Shown: positions 1 to 8,800, counted from the stretch's first letter. The stretch: DNA of 16,774 nucleotides from an uncultured Saprospiraceae bacterium (GCA_937894165.1 CALCSX010000320.1:1-16774), one strand, 5' to 3'. The notes: generated by a model from the letters alone, not told the origin. Made by a program: numbers and translations.

Positions 1-449
1 CCTATAAATAAGCCAAAAATAAATTCACCTTTGATACTATTAACGATTAATACCATACCCGGGATTACCATCAATCCCATAAATACTTCCAATTTACTAA
101 TTCGAGTTTTAAAAACCAATGGTTCGATCAAGGCGCTAAAAAACGCAGCTGAAGATATCCCAACTAAAGCCACCGAAGCATTGGCTAATTTTATTGAGCC
201 GTAAAAACTCAACCAGTGCAAGGCAACTATACAACCAATACCCATTAAAATCAACACCTTCTCCTTCGGATATCTCTTGAAAGCTGAAAACCCTCTTAAT
301 AAAATCACAAAAGAAATTGAGGTGAGCATCATTCGCCACCATACCAAATCTAATGCTTGTAGTGAAATTAAAGCTCCTAAGATAGCTGTGAACCCCCAAA
401 GAAATACAGAAAAATGAAGTTGAATATAGGATTTTTTGATCTCGTCCAT
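1..449 (-). CDS. EamA/DMT-family membrane transporter, partial (N-terminal 149 residues)
   Basis: The ATG at 447-449 opens a minus-strand frame with no stop up to the window edge, so the 3' half lies outside. The 149 visible residues hold about five hydrophobic helices (roughly 11-30, 34-53, 65-85, 90-111 and 120-138). The opening (HFSVFLWGFTAILGALISL), the following VWWRMML and the helix with LHWLSFYGSIKLANAS are typical of the first EamA repeat of drug/metabolite-transporter superfamily proteins, which normally have ten helices in two repeats (about 280-300 residues). Such proteins sit in the inner membrane and export or import small metabolites; the substrate cannot be read from sequence. 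A Bacteroidota-type promoter lies about 60 nt upstream. The gene is divergent from clpS. The family call is solid, the transport role general. Confidence 0.85.
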   Translation of the reverse strand, partial: MDEIKKSYIQLHFSVFLWGFTAILGALISLQALDLVWWRMMLTSISFVILLRGFSAFKRYPKEKVLILMGIGCIVALHWLSFYGSIKLANASVALVGISSAAFFSALIEPLVFKTRISKLEVFMGLMVIPGMVLIVNSIKGEFIFGLFI

Positions 450-507
450 AGCAATAAAATAGCTGGTTTTTGGGAGGTAAAATTTTACATTGTGTTCATT
501 GCAGCCT

Positions 508-541
508 CAAAATTATAAATTAAAATGAGATAAATATCAAA
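508..541 (-). promoter_or_regulatory. Bacteroidota-type promoter for the EamA transporter
   Basis: On the minus strand a TTTG (541-538) is followed after 22 nt by TAATTTTG (515-508), matching the TTTG-N17-23-TAnnTTTG pattern of Bacteroidota housekeeping promoters. Transcription would begin near 500, leaving a leader of about 50 nt before the ATG at 449. Confidence 0.55.
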
Positions 542-730
542 AAGATATTTTTTGACTCTATAATAAGTATGGATATAAAAAATAAGATTTTATTCATCAA
601 CTAAATGAAAGGGATTGCGTTAATTAGAGAAGTTGAAATGAGAATTTTTTCAGGTAATTTTCCTTCTTTATTTTGAAGAAAATATCAGGAATTTGACTTG
701 AGAACTAACAATTTATTCAATGAAAATGCG

Positions 731-739
731 TAATTTTGC
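731..739 (+). promoter_or_regulatory. -7 promoter box of clpS-aat
   Basis: TAATTTTGC matches the TAnnTTTG(C) -7 consensus of Bacteroidota. No TTG lies 17-23 nt upstream (the nearest, at 698-700, is 30 nt away), so the -33 half is weak or absent. The expected start near 745 gives a leader of about 30 nt containing a good Shine-Dalgarno sequence, AAGGAGAG at 762-769. Confidence 0.5.
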
Positions 740-775
740 ACTTATTAATTGATAATACATTAAGGAGAGATTAGA

Positions 776-1066
776 ATGAGCAGACCATTTTGGAAAGAAG
801 AAGAAAGCAGTGTTACTGATGTCGACACATTGGATTTAACTACCTCTAAACTGATAGTTTTAAATGATGAAGTCAATACATTTGATTGGGTAATTCAATC
901 ATTAATAGAAGTTCTTAATCACACTTCAGCACAAGCTGAGCAACTTAGTTTAATAATCCATCACAAAGGAAAAGCCATCGTAAAAAATGACTCCTTTGAA
1001 AAATTAAAACCTTATAAAGATGCGCTGGTGGAGCGCGGTTTGGGTGCTGTTATAGAAACAGATTAA
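776..1066 (+). CDS. clpS: ATP-dependent Clp protease adaptor ClpS
   Basis: A 96-residue adaptor that binds proteins bearing N-terminal Leu, Phe, Tyr or Trp and hands them to a Clp AAA+ unfoldase for degradation in the cytosol. The core starts at KLIVLNDEVNTFDWVI (25-40). By alignment from memory with E. coli ClpS, N30 and D31 correspond to the N-degron-binding Asn34/Asp35, and H62 in HHKGKA corresponds to His66. The gate position (Met40 in E. coli) is F36 here. The final LVERGLGAVIE strand is also typical. An acidic/Ser-rich tail of about 24 residues precedes the core. The start is fixed by AAGGAGAG seven bases upstream. aat follows after 3 nt, so the two are certainly co-transcribed. No clpA or clpC gene lies in the window. 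Confidence 0.93.
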   Translation: MSRPFWKEEESSVTDVDTLDLTTSKLIVLNDEVNTFDWVIQSLIEVLNHTSAQAEQLSLIIHHKGKAIVKNDSFEKLKPYKDALVERGLGAVIETD

Positions 1067-1069
1067 AAT

Positions 1070-1795
1070 ATGGCTATCTTCCCTCATCCTCTCACCTCTG
1101 ACGAAGATGGAATTCTGGGAATTGAAGGTAATCTTGAACCAGACTCACTACTCTTAGCTTACCATTACGGCATTTTCCCTTGGTATAACTTCAATCAGCC
1201 TATCATTTGGTGGTATCCAAAAGATAGATTTGTTATGTTTCCTGACAAAATTTACGTCAGCAAAACAATGGCAAAAGTTTTCAAAACCGATTTTTTTCAG
1301 TATTCAATTAACCAATCTTTTCCGGAAGTTTTAGATAATTGCGCTTCAATACACCGAAAAAATCAAGCCGGATCGTGGATAAATTCGGAGATGAGCAAAG
1401 CTTATAATAGATTGTTTATCAATGGATATAGCGTTTCAATTGAAGTGTTGAAAGAAGGTCAACTTGTTGGAGGCTTATATGGTGTTTCTATCGGAAAAAT
1501 ATTTTACGGTGAATCAATGTTCAGTAAAATGCCCAATGCCTCCAAAGCGGCTTTTATTTATTTAGCTGTACTTCTGCAGCAAAATGACTATGCTCTTATA
1601 GATTGTCAACAAGAAAATCCACACCTTGCTGCACTCAATGCCCAATTTATTGATGAGAAGAATTTTTTTAATCACCTCCACCACAATCGCTGTTATCACA
1701 TGTACGCAAAACCATACTTAAAGCCTCTCGATAATGAAACCTTACTAAAAGGAGTCAGGGCACTTCGTGAGAAAAGTATTATTGATAGAATCTAA
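1070..1795 (+). CDS. aat: Leucyl/phenylalanyl-tRNA--protein transferase (Aat)
   Basis: This cytosolic enzyme moves Leu or Phe from aminoacyl-tRNA onto proteins with N-terminal Lys or Arg, creating a degron read by ClpS. Its 241 residues are close to the 234 of E. coli. Family blocks are all present: GIFPWYNFNQPIIWW (34-48), SWI near 102-104, AYNRLFINGYSVSIEV (111-126), LVGGLYGVSIGKIFYGESMF (132-151), and LIDCQQENPHLAALNA. E148 (in GESMFS) and Q180 (in DCQ) match the catalytic E156 and Q188 of E. coli at a constant offset. It lies 3 nt after clpS, so translation is probably coupled, and together they form the bacterial N-degron tagging and recognition pair. An intrinsic terminator follows. The function is well supported. 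Confidence 0.95.
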   Translation: MAIFPHPLTSDEDGILGIEGNLEPDSLLLAYHYGIFPWYNFNQPIIWWYPKDRFVMFPDKIYVSKTMAKVFKTDFFQYSINQSFPEVLDNCASIHRKNQAGSWINSEMSKAYNRLFINGYSVSIEVLKEGQLVGGLYGVSIGKIFYGESMFSKMPNASKAAFIYLAVLLQQNDYALIDCQQENPHLAALNAQFIDEKNFFNHLHHNRCYHMYAKPYLKPLDNETLLKGVRALREKSIIDRI

Positions 1796-1820
1796 ATAAA
1801 TTACCATAAAGTATTCCGGT

Positions 1821-1841
1821 AGGCAATTGCCTTTTTTTTTT
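1821..1841 (+). terminator. Intrinsic terminator of clpS-aat
   Basis: The 12-nt palindrome AGGCAATTGCCT (1821-1832), foldable as a 4-bp stem with an AATT loop, runs directly into ten consecutive T residues (1832-1841). It lies 26 nt after the aat stop codon. Confidence 0.75.
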
Positions 1842-1843
1842 GA

Positions 1844-1887
1844 TAAAAATTACCTTAGAAGACCTTATCAGAAGGTGAGATCTAAGG
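1844..1887 (-). terminator. Intrinsic terminator of uvrA
   Basis: A nested hairpin: outer arms CCTTAGA (1853-1859) and TCTAAGG (1881-1887), inner arms ACCTT (1862-1866) and AAGGT (1872-1876), around a 5-nt loop. Read on the minus strand it is followed by TAATTTTTA (1852-1844), as expected for the end of the uvrA transcript about 90 nt past the stop codon. Confidence 0.6.
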
Positions 1888-1947
1888 ATAACACTTACAA
1901 ACTTGCGCCAGCATTGGAAAATATTGTTCCGAATTAGAAATATTTTA

Positions 1948-1989
1948 CTAAACTTAAATAATCTCCTTGCAGCGATTATTTAAGTTTAG
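1948..1989 (-). repeat. 16-bp perfect inverted repeat overlapping the uvrA stop codon
   Basis: Arm 1948-1963 (CTAAACTTAAATAATC) is the exact reverse complement of 1974-1989, with a 10-nt loop between. The uvrA stop (1976-1978) and its last codons lie inside one arm. No T-run follows on either strand, so it is not a canonical terminator. It may shield the 3' end of the mRNA. Confidence 0.7.
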
Positions 1990-4822
1990 GCATCAAATAC
2001 TGCCCTGTAAAACTCCTCTCCTCATTTGCCAAAGCTTCAGGAATACCCGCAAACACAAGCTCGCCGCCATGCTTTCCTCCCCCCGGTCCTAAATCAATCA
2101 CCCAGTCAGCACATTTGATCACATCGAGATTATGCTCCACAACAATAACGGTATGCCCTTTCTCAATCAAGGCATTTAGTGCATACATCAATTTATTAAT
2201 ATCGTGGAAATGAAGTCCTGTTGTGGGCTCATCAAAAATAAATATCATATTTTTTACATTTCCTTCCTTCCCCAGATAAAAAGCTAACTTAACCCGTTGC
2301 GCTTCCCCGCCTGACAAGGTTGAACTGGATTGCCCCAGCTTAACATATCCCAATCCGACATCATTTAAAGGCTTAATCCGCTCAATAATATCCTTCTCAG
2401 TTTCAAAAAAGGACAATGCCTCCTCAATACTCATATTTAGAACCTCAAAAATATTTTTGCCCTTATATGTGACATCCAATACATCCCTTTTAAACCTTTT
2501 CCCTCGACAAGCCTCACATTCCAATTCAACATCTGCCAAGAATTGCATTTCCACAGTAATACTTCCCTCTCCTTTGCACTCTTCACATCGGCCACCCTCC
2601 ACATTAAATGAGAAATGTCTGGGAGCAAATCCTCTGACCTTGCTCAAATGCTGCTCTGCAAAAAGACTTCTTATATAGTCATAGGCTTTAACATAGGTCA
2701 CAGGATTTGATCTTGATGACCTCCCTATCGGCTGTTGACTTATCAATTCAATACTATTAACAGCTTTAAGGTCTCCGGATATTGAAAGATAGGATCCCGG
2801 CTTATTCTTTGAACTTATAGCTTTCTCAATAGCAACTGCTTCATAAAAAACACTTTTGACCAGGGTACTCTTACCACTTCCTGAAACACCGGTAACTACA
2901 GTTAATATGTTGAGCGGGAAAGTAACATCAATATTTTTTAAATTATTGGCATTAATGCCTGTAATAACAATAGATTTTTTCCATAATCTTCGTAATTCAG
3001 GCACCGGAATCTTCCGGAATCCTCTCATATAATCCACAGTCATCGACATTCCCTCTTCGGCTTCTGCAATTGTCCCACTGTAGACGACCTCTCCGCCATG
3101 CACTCCCGCAGCAGGCCCAATATCTAACAAATAGTCAGAATGTTTTATTACATCCTCCTCGTGCTCTACGACTATTACTGTATTGCCCAGATCTCTTAAT
3201 TCAAATAAAACATCGATCAGCTTATCAGTATCTTTCGGATGCAAGCCTATACTCGGCTCATCTAAGAGGTACATTGAATTGGTCAAATTACTGCCCAGCG
3301 TTCTTGTAAGATTAATTCTTTGGGTCTCTCCACCTGACAAGGTGCCCGCCAATCTATCTAGGGTCAAGTAGCCTAAACCTATTTGGTCCATAATTTCGAG
3401 ACGGTTTGCAATTTCAGTTAAAAGTCGGTGGGCAATTTTGAAATCATGATCCGAGAGTTCTAAATTTTTAAAATGAACTCTTAACTCATCAATTGGCATA
3501 TTCATTAAATTGCCAATATGCAATCCTGCAATTTTTACATATAATGCTTCTTTTCGCAATCGAAATCCCTTGCAATTATGACACTTTGTCTTTCCCCGAA
3601 ATCTTGCCAGCATTACCCTATTTTGGATCTTATAGGTTTGCGCCTCCAACATTTCAAAGAATTTATTAATGCCTTCAAAATGTGAACTACCCTCCCACAA
3701 TATATCTTTTTGCTCTTGTGACAATTCTCTGTAAGGTTTATGAACAGGAAGATCAAGCTTATGAGCATTGCGCAAAACTTCATTGAGCCATTCAAGTCCC
3801 TTCTCTCCCGTCCACGCTGCAACAGCCTTTTCATAAATACTTATGGTCTGGTCCGGAATAACTTTATCTTCATCTATGCCCAAGGTTCTTCCATAACCTT
3901 CACACACCGGGCAAGCCCCGAAAGGGTTGTTATAATTAAATAACTGAGGGGTTAATTCAGGAAATTCAATACCATCTAACTCAAAACGGGTGCTGAACTT
4001 ATAGTCTTTGTCTCCAATTATTTCCACAAAAGTCTCTCCTTCACCTTCACTCAGAGCTGTATTAACTGAATCCGCTATTCGTTTTGCATTATCTTCATCA
4101 TCCATTGTGCTCACAAATCTATCTATCAATAAAGATAAATCCCAACCTAAATCTTGGATGGTTTTTTCTGTATCTACATCTTCCATTTCTAGGATATCCT
4201 GAATAGATCTTATTTCATTATCCAGTCTTATTCTAGTAAAACCTCTTTGTAACAATAAGTCTAAAACCTTTTTAACGGGTCTCTCGAAGTCTCTACGATG
4301 AATCGGGATGAACAACTGCATTTTGGTTCCTTCAGGTTGTCCAAGAATAAAATCTACGACATCTGAAACACTATGCCTCTTTACTTCTTTCCCGGAAACA
4401 GGCGAAATCATTTTACCTACTCGCGCATATAATAGTCTCAAATAATCATTCAATTCTGTCATTGAGCCTACAGTAGACCGCGCATTAGCACCACTTACTC
4501 TTTGTTCAACAGCAATAGCCGGGCAAATACCTTGAATATAGTCTACATCCGGCTTTTTCATCCTTGTAAGGAATTGTCGAGCATAGGAAGATAAACTTTC
4601 CACATACCTCCGCTGACCTTCCGCATATAAAGTTTCCATGGTTAGACTTGACTTGCCCGAACCGGAAACCCCAGTTATTACTATGAATTTATATTTCGGA
4701 AGAAGAACATCAATATTCTTAAGATTATTAGATCTTGCCCCCTTGATAAATATATGGGTCCTTTCATTAAAATCAGGGAATCGTCCCTCCACCTCTCCTT
4801 TTAACTCAATATTTTCTTGCAT
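1976..4822 (-). CDS. uvrA: Excinuclease ABC subunit UvrA (DNA damage-recognition ATPase)
   Basis: UvrA is the dimeric ABC-type ATPase that finds bulky DNA lesions and loads UvrB in nucleotide excision repair. The 948 residues match the usual 940-950. Seen in order: Walker A GVSGSGKS (51-58); an intact region of about 130-290 where UvrB-binding and insertion segments sit; CPVC (304-307) and CHNC (414-417); signature LSGGETQR (495-502) and Walker B LLDEPS; a second Walker A (645-652); zinc finger C746/C749-x19-C769/C772; LSGGEAQR (836-843); and FIFDEPT. Odd points: SPVSG (140-144) stands where many UvrAs have a CxxC, and FELDGIEF (280-287) replaces the CxxC usually found about 20 residues before the ACPxC motif. 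It may thus be a second UvrA paralogue. It is monocistronic in view, with a -7 box touching the ATG. Confidence 0.93.
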   Translation of the reverse strand: MQENIELKGEVEGRFPDFNERTHIFIKGARSNNLKNIDVLLPKYKFIVITGVSGSGKSSLTMETLYAEGQRRYVESLSSYARQFLTRMKKPDVDYIQGICPAIAVEQRVSGANARSTVGSMTELNDYLRLLYARVGKMISPVSGKEVKRHSVSDVVDFILGQPEGTKMQLFIPIHRRDFERPVKKVLDLLLQRGFTRIRLDNEIRSIQDILEMEDVDTEKTIQDLGWDLSLLIDRFVSTMDDEDNAKRIADSVNTALSEGEGETFVEIIGDKDYKFSTRFELDGIEFPELTPQLFNYNNPFGACPVCEGYGRTLGIDEDKVIPDQTISIYEKAVAAWTGEKGLEWLNEVLRNAHKLDLPVHKPYRELSQEQKDILWEGSSHFEGINKFFEMLEAQTYKIQNRVMLARFRGKTKCHNCKGFRLRKEALYVKIAGLHIGNLMNMPIDELRVHFKNLELSDHDFKIAHRLLTEIANRLEIMDQIGLGYLTLDRLAGTLSGGETQRINLTRTLGSNLTNSMYLLDEPSIGLHPKDTDKLIDVLFELRDLGNTVIVVEHEEDVIKHSDYLLDIGPAAGVHGGEVVYSGTIAEAEEGMSMTVDYMRGFRKIPVPELRRLWKKSIVITGINANNLKNIDVTFPLNILTVVTGVSGSGKSTLVKSVFYEAVAIEKAISSKNKPGSYLSISGDLKAVNSIELISQQPIGRSSRSNPVTYVKAYDYIRSLFAEQHLSKVRGFAPRHFSFNVEGGRCEECKGEGSITVEMQFLADVELECEACRGKRFKRDVLDVTYKGKNIFEVLNMSIEEALSFFETEKDIIERIKPLNDVGLGYVKLGQSSSTLSGGEAQRVKLAFYLGKEGNVKNMIFIFDEPTTGLHFHDINKLMYALNALIEKGHTVIVVEHNLDVIKCADWVIDLGPGGGKHGGELVFAGIPEALANEERSFTGQYLMPKLK

Positions 4823-4825
4823 ACT

Positions 4826-4834
4826 GCAAATATA
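4826..4834 (-). promoter_or_regulatory. -7 promoter box abutting the uvrA start codon
   Basis: TATATTTGC (4834-4826) fits TAnnTTTG(C). Only AGT separates it from the ATG at 4822, so the predicted transcription start falls at or next to the A of ATG. No TTG is found at the usual -33 distance. Confidence 0.45.
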
Positions 4835-4969
4835 AACAGAAGGTCAAATTGAATGTTCATCTATGATTTTTTTTAATACTAAAAATCCAAATAATTTTTA
4901 TTCGAGTAAATCTTTTGTAGACCTTAATTCCTATTTAGAAAAAATTAAATATTTTTTTTGAAAGTTTGC

Positions 4970-4998
4970 TTGAAATTAAATTATAATTTCTTTATAAT
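4970..4998 (+). promoter_or_regulatory. Candidate promoter upstream of the sigma factor gene
   Basis: TTGAAA (4970-4975), 17 nt, then TATAAT (4993-4998), which reads like an E. coli sigma-70 promoter. The same bases can be read as the phylum's own form: TTG, 20 nt, TATAATTG, with one mismatch to TAnnTTTG. In such AT-rich DNA a chance match is possible. Confidence 0.3.
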
Positions 4999-5073
4999 TG
5001 CATAAGAATCTTAAAATGGATTTAAATTTGATCAGTCAAGTTAAAAAAAAGTTAAGATTTTTTATTATTAAAT

Positions 5074-5090
5074 TATTTTTGTTATCTTCG
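5074..5090 (+). promoter_or_regulatory. Alternative -7 boxes of the sigma factor gene
   Basis: TATTTTTG (5074-5081) is an exact TAnnTTTG match, and TATCTTCG (5083-5090) lies two bases later with one mismatch. Neither has a clear TTG at -33. They would give a leader of about 100 nt. Confidence 0.3.
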
Positions 5091-5195
5091 GTTTATAATA
5101 ATTAAATTCTTTAAACTAAATCAAATAGCCTATAGCGTTTTAACTTCTACACGATCTCACAATTATTATTTTATTAAACAAAAAAGTGGATTGCT

Positions 5196-5777
5196 ATGCA
5201 AGTTAAAACACAAACTGACCAACAGTTAATTAACCTATATTTAGGTGGAAATGAAAGGGCTTTTGAAGAATTACTACACAGACATAAAGACAAGATTTAC
5301 ACTTCTATTTATCTTTTTGTCAAAGATCATGCAAAAGCAGAGGATATTTTTCAAGAAGTATTTATCAAAATCATTGATACATTAAGAAGAGGCAAATATA
5401 CCCATGAAGGTAAATTTGTCCAATGGGCTATGCGAATTGCCTATAACAAATGTGTCGATCAATTTAGAAGGAAAAAAAGAAGACCTACTGTTTCTCCAAG
5501 TGAAGAATTCGATATTTTCGATATTTTGGAAGCACCGGACGAAACAATGGAATCTTTATTGATTAAAGATCAGACATCCAGTAAAATTAAAATGCTTATT
5601 AATAATCTTCCTGAAGATCAACGTGAGGTAGTTATTTTAAGACATTATGCTGACTTGTCTTTTAAAGAAATCGCCATCCTTACGAGAGTGAGCATTAATA
5701 CTGCCCTAGGTAGAATGAGATATGCTCTTATTAACATAAGAAAAATGATAGAAGAGAAAGAATTAGTTCTTCAATAA
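5196..5777 (+). CDS. RNA polymerase sigma factor, sigma-70 family, ECF type
   Basis: A 193-residue two-domain sigma factor. Region 2 spans about 20-92 (ERAFEELLHRHKDKIYTSIY, then AEDIFQEVFIKII, a conserved region 2.2 core, and WAMRIAYNKCVDQFRRKKR). Region 4 spans about 130-186 (LINNLPEDQREVVILRHYADLSFKEIA, then a helix-turn-helix with SINTALGRMRYAL). There is no region 1.2 or 3, as in extracytoplasmic-function sigmas. An acidic linker (102-125, EEFDIFDILEAPDE) joins the domains. Such proteins direct core RNA polymerase to a stress or envelope regulon. No anti-sigma gene lies beside it: uvrA diverges, and a terminator and a convergent gene follow. The target genes cannot be told from sequence. 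The Shine-Dalgarno sequence is weak, as is common in this phylum. Confidence 0.9.
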   Translation: MQVKTQTDQQLINLYLGGNERAFEELLHRHKDKIYTSIYLFVKDHAKAEDIFQEVFIKIIDTLRRGKYTHEGKFVQWAMRIAYNKCVDQFRRKKRRPTVSPSEEFDIFDILEAPDETMESLLIKDQTSSKIKMLINNLPEDQREVVILRHYADLSFKEIAILTRVSINTALGRMRYALINIRKMIEEKELVLQ

Positions 5778-5826
5778 AATTATGTTGAGATCTTAACAAT
5801 CTACTCTATTGTATTAATAAATAATA

Positions 5827-5875
5827 AAAGGACCGTTTGAATATCATATATATATACAAACGGTCCTTTATTTTA
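5827..5875. terminator. Bidirectional terminator between the sigma gene and the T9SS protein gene
   Basis: AAAGGACCGTTTG (5827-5839) and CAAACGGTCCTTT (5857-5869) form a perfect 13-bp stem around a 17-nt AT-only-plus-one-C loop. T-rich tracts follow on both strands (TTTATTTT on plus; TTTTATTATTTATT on minus), so it serves both convergent genes. Confidence 0.85.
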
Positions 5876-5887
5876 ACTCATAATTTT

Positions 5888-8800
5888 TTACATCTTAATC
5901 AACCGAACTAATCGTTTAATCTTAGAATCCGGAATATAGGCTAGGTAAGTGCCCGCCTGAAACCTGGCTAATGAAATAATTCCTTTGTGTCCGTTATTAA
6001 ATTGGGCTAGGTATTCATGAGTAATTGTATTTCCATTTATATCTAGTATAATAACTTTTACCCTTGGATCAACTATTCCACTGTCTTCAATTTCAAAAAC
6101 AAATGCGCCATTTTCCGAAGGATTTGGATAAACCGTTATATTCATTTCCACATAATCTTGTCTTATCGAAGATGAAATAAAATCTACTTCAACGGAAATA
6201 ACTGTTTCGCATCCTTTGGCGTCCCGGATAATTATGGAGTAATTACCTGGTATTAAATCGTTAAAAACAGGAGATGTTCTCCATGTTTCACCATTGTCCA
6301 AACTAAACTCAAATGGACTAACACCTGATACTATCTCAACCAATATATCTCCATCATTAACTTGAGGTCCTGACGCAGGATTGGATGTTGCGAATGCAGC
6401 CAAATTACATGGTAAACTAGCACAGAAAGAATTAATTTCCTCAAAACCAAAGAATGCATTAATCATTCCGGCCAAAACTTCACCAAACTCATTTCTGATA
6501 ACATAATTCCCGGGTGATTCTAATCCATCACCATAGCTATCATAAATCGTAAATACGAAACAACTATCCTTATTTAAACACCAGTCTGAAGTAACCAATG
6601 CCTCAATAAATGAGTCATCGTTATAAGATTCATTTACATATAAAATTTCCCCATTATCCGTTTCCAATTCCCATGTAGTTTCATAACTATAAAAATCCAG
6701 TTGTAATTCCAAAGTGATTACTTCTCCATTTTCTACAAATTCTACCTGTGATTGCAACCTGTCGTTCTCGATATTTTGATCTTCTACACCATTGGGCTTG
6801 GTAATATGGAAGTCAATGGAATTGATACCCGTGATAAGGTTATTTAAATTTAAGATGATATCTTCAGATGCTTTTGTAATAAGTTCCCCAATCCAATCTA
6901 CCGCAAAAGTGTCAGCGTTATTTAGAATATATTGTAGTGTAAAATTGAAAATAGTATCTGTTCCCTGATTAGTAACCGTCAATGTTGTTGTCAATGAGTC
7001 AGCACAGCTTCTTTCAGCCAAAAACTTACTTATTTCCATATCAAACTGAGGCAATTTTCGAATTTCTCTCGATAGCGTATCATTTTGAATATTCTGATCT
7101 TCTTCATAAATGGTGAATACTTTAAAGTCGTAGCTTCTTATGTTTGCTAAATCTAAAGTATCAGAAAAGGCATGTATGTAGACATCGTTGCTGAATAGAG
7201 TGTCAATTTCAGCTAATTCAATTTTCTCAATTCCACCATCAAGTACAAATCCCACAGAAAAATTTGAAACCGGCAAAACACCTACATTTCGAATTTCTAC
7301 AACCAACTTTTCTTCACTTCCCAATTCACTTGAATTCACAGGTGAAATAATTGCGGTTGCAGCAAGATCTAAGGAATCGCGAGTCAAAATAAAATTAACA
7401 ATACTTGTTCCATAACTGCCATTCAATTTTACATATTCCCCGGTAAACCAAAATGAGCCATCCAAGGGATCTACTGACATTCTAGCATAATCACCAAATC
7501 TGTCATTTCCGTTCCCTCTAACGCCTTCACCGGTAGCAAATTCAAACTCCTCAACTGTCATTTCGCCTAATGGGTCATCAACTAGTCTTCCTGTATACCT
7601 CAATGAAGCGAATTTATCCGTACCCCCTACGGAATAACCCAATGCAATATCACCCTTTCCATTTATACTAATAGCTGGTATAAAGCGATTATAATCATCA
7701 TCCGGAGCATAAGTACCCTGCTGATATAAACTCCACTCTTTTTCGCCAGGATACCTTCTTAATTCAGTCCATCTAATTCCCGACAGATCGGTTGCTGCTC
7801 TTGCTGAAAATGCTAAAACAGCACTCTCGTGTGTTCCATAATTCCAATAAGCAATATTATGCATTATTATAGTCATGATACCATCAATGCCCTGCTCAGT
7901 CCCCGGTTGCGGAATACATGCAAATCCACCGCCTTGAACCACACTACAGCCATCCGAGTTATAAGCTGAAACCGGAAGAGAAGTTAAATTGGCAGAGGTA
8001 TTATTTGGATTCTCCCAATCAATATCTAATCCCCAAACTTCAAGAACGTCTTCTGTATTACCGTTTCCCCATGAATCATCATTCAGTCTCACTACATAGG
8101 CAGTATTAGAAGGAGGTGGTGTTGGACTGTTCCAATCCATGGGTGTCGCCACCGGAAATCCACCTTGAATTCGTGGTAGACTAATCAACTGAACATCAAC
8201 ATTTTGGTTACCGGCTAGCAATTGTTGTCTATTAATTGCATGAACTGGATAAGAATTACCGAAGACACCATTTGTCGTTATAATATAGGACTCATTCCAA
8301 ATCCCATATTTAGGATAATCCGCCCAATCTTGTGTATTAAAGGAATAGAGAAACCAGCTTCCCAAAGGATCTGAAGTTTCTGAAACTCCGAATAATACCT
8401 CATCTATATTCGCTAAATCAGTGAGAAGCCATCTTTCAGCAGCCTCATCGTACAATACCACTGGATCAGAAAATGACTGTTTATTGATTTGGCTCCAAAT
8501 AGTATTTCCTGCAATTGGCTCCGTTACTGCAGTGCCGTCCTTAGCAAAAATTTGAAGCCAAGTAGCATTGACAATCTGAATATAATGGTCTTTACTGGCA
8601 TCACCATTGGTATCAGGCACGCCTATGTCTGTAAATTCTTCCGAGATCCCCTCTAAAGTGACTCTAGGTAAAACTGACAGGAAGCCGGAGCCTCTATCGA
8701 CTGTTTTTTGTCGTATAGGGTCTTCTATAAAATCAGCCTGATTAGGATTATAAGGTCTTCGATAATTTATAAAGTTAGGCGGCACTTCTCTAACCTTATT

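Larger units (their letters stand above)
450..775. other. Divergent intergenic region between the transporter gene and clpS
   Basis: This 326-nt AT-rich stretch has no convincing gene. It carries the minus-strand promoter of the transporter (508-541) and the plus-strand -7 box and ribosome-binding site of clpS (731-739 and 762-769). A 23-codon plus-strand frame starting near 604 has no coding features. Nothing else stands out in about 545-725. Confidence 0.6.
4823..5195. other. Long AT-rich divergent region between uvrA and the sigma factor gene
   Basis: 373 nt without a gene, extremely AT-rich. The uvrA -7 box is at the left edge. For the sigma gene there are several competing promoter-like strings (4970-4998 and 5074-5090), leaving a possible leader of 100-190 nt. 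I see no convincing riboswitch, structured RNA or operator. Confidence 0.5.

Noticed and set aside
136..399. 87-codon minus-strand open frame
   Set aside because: It overlaps, out of frame, the true transporter gene (start 449), whose translation has clear EamA motifs. The 87-residue product has none.
604..675. 23-codon plus-strand open frame upstream of clpS
   Set aside because: Too short, with no ribosome-binding site, and located upstream of the clpS promoter box.
2437..4202. Several open frames of 60-80 codons overlapping uvrA on both strands
   Set aside because: They are out-of-frame shadows of uvrA with no motifs. The same applies to those overlapping smc, the T9SS gene, prmA and folD.
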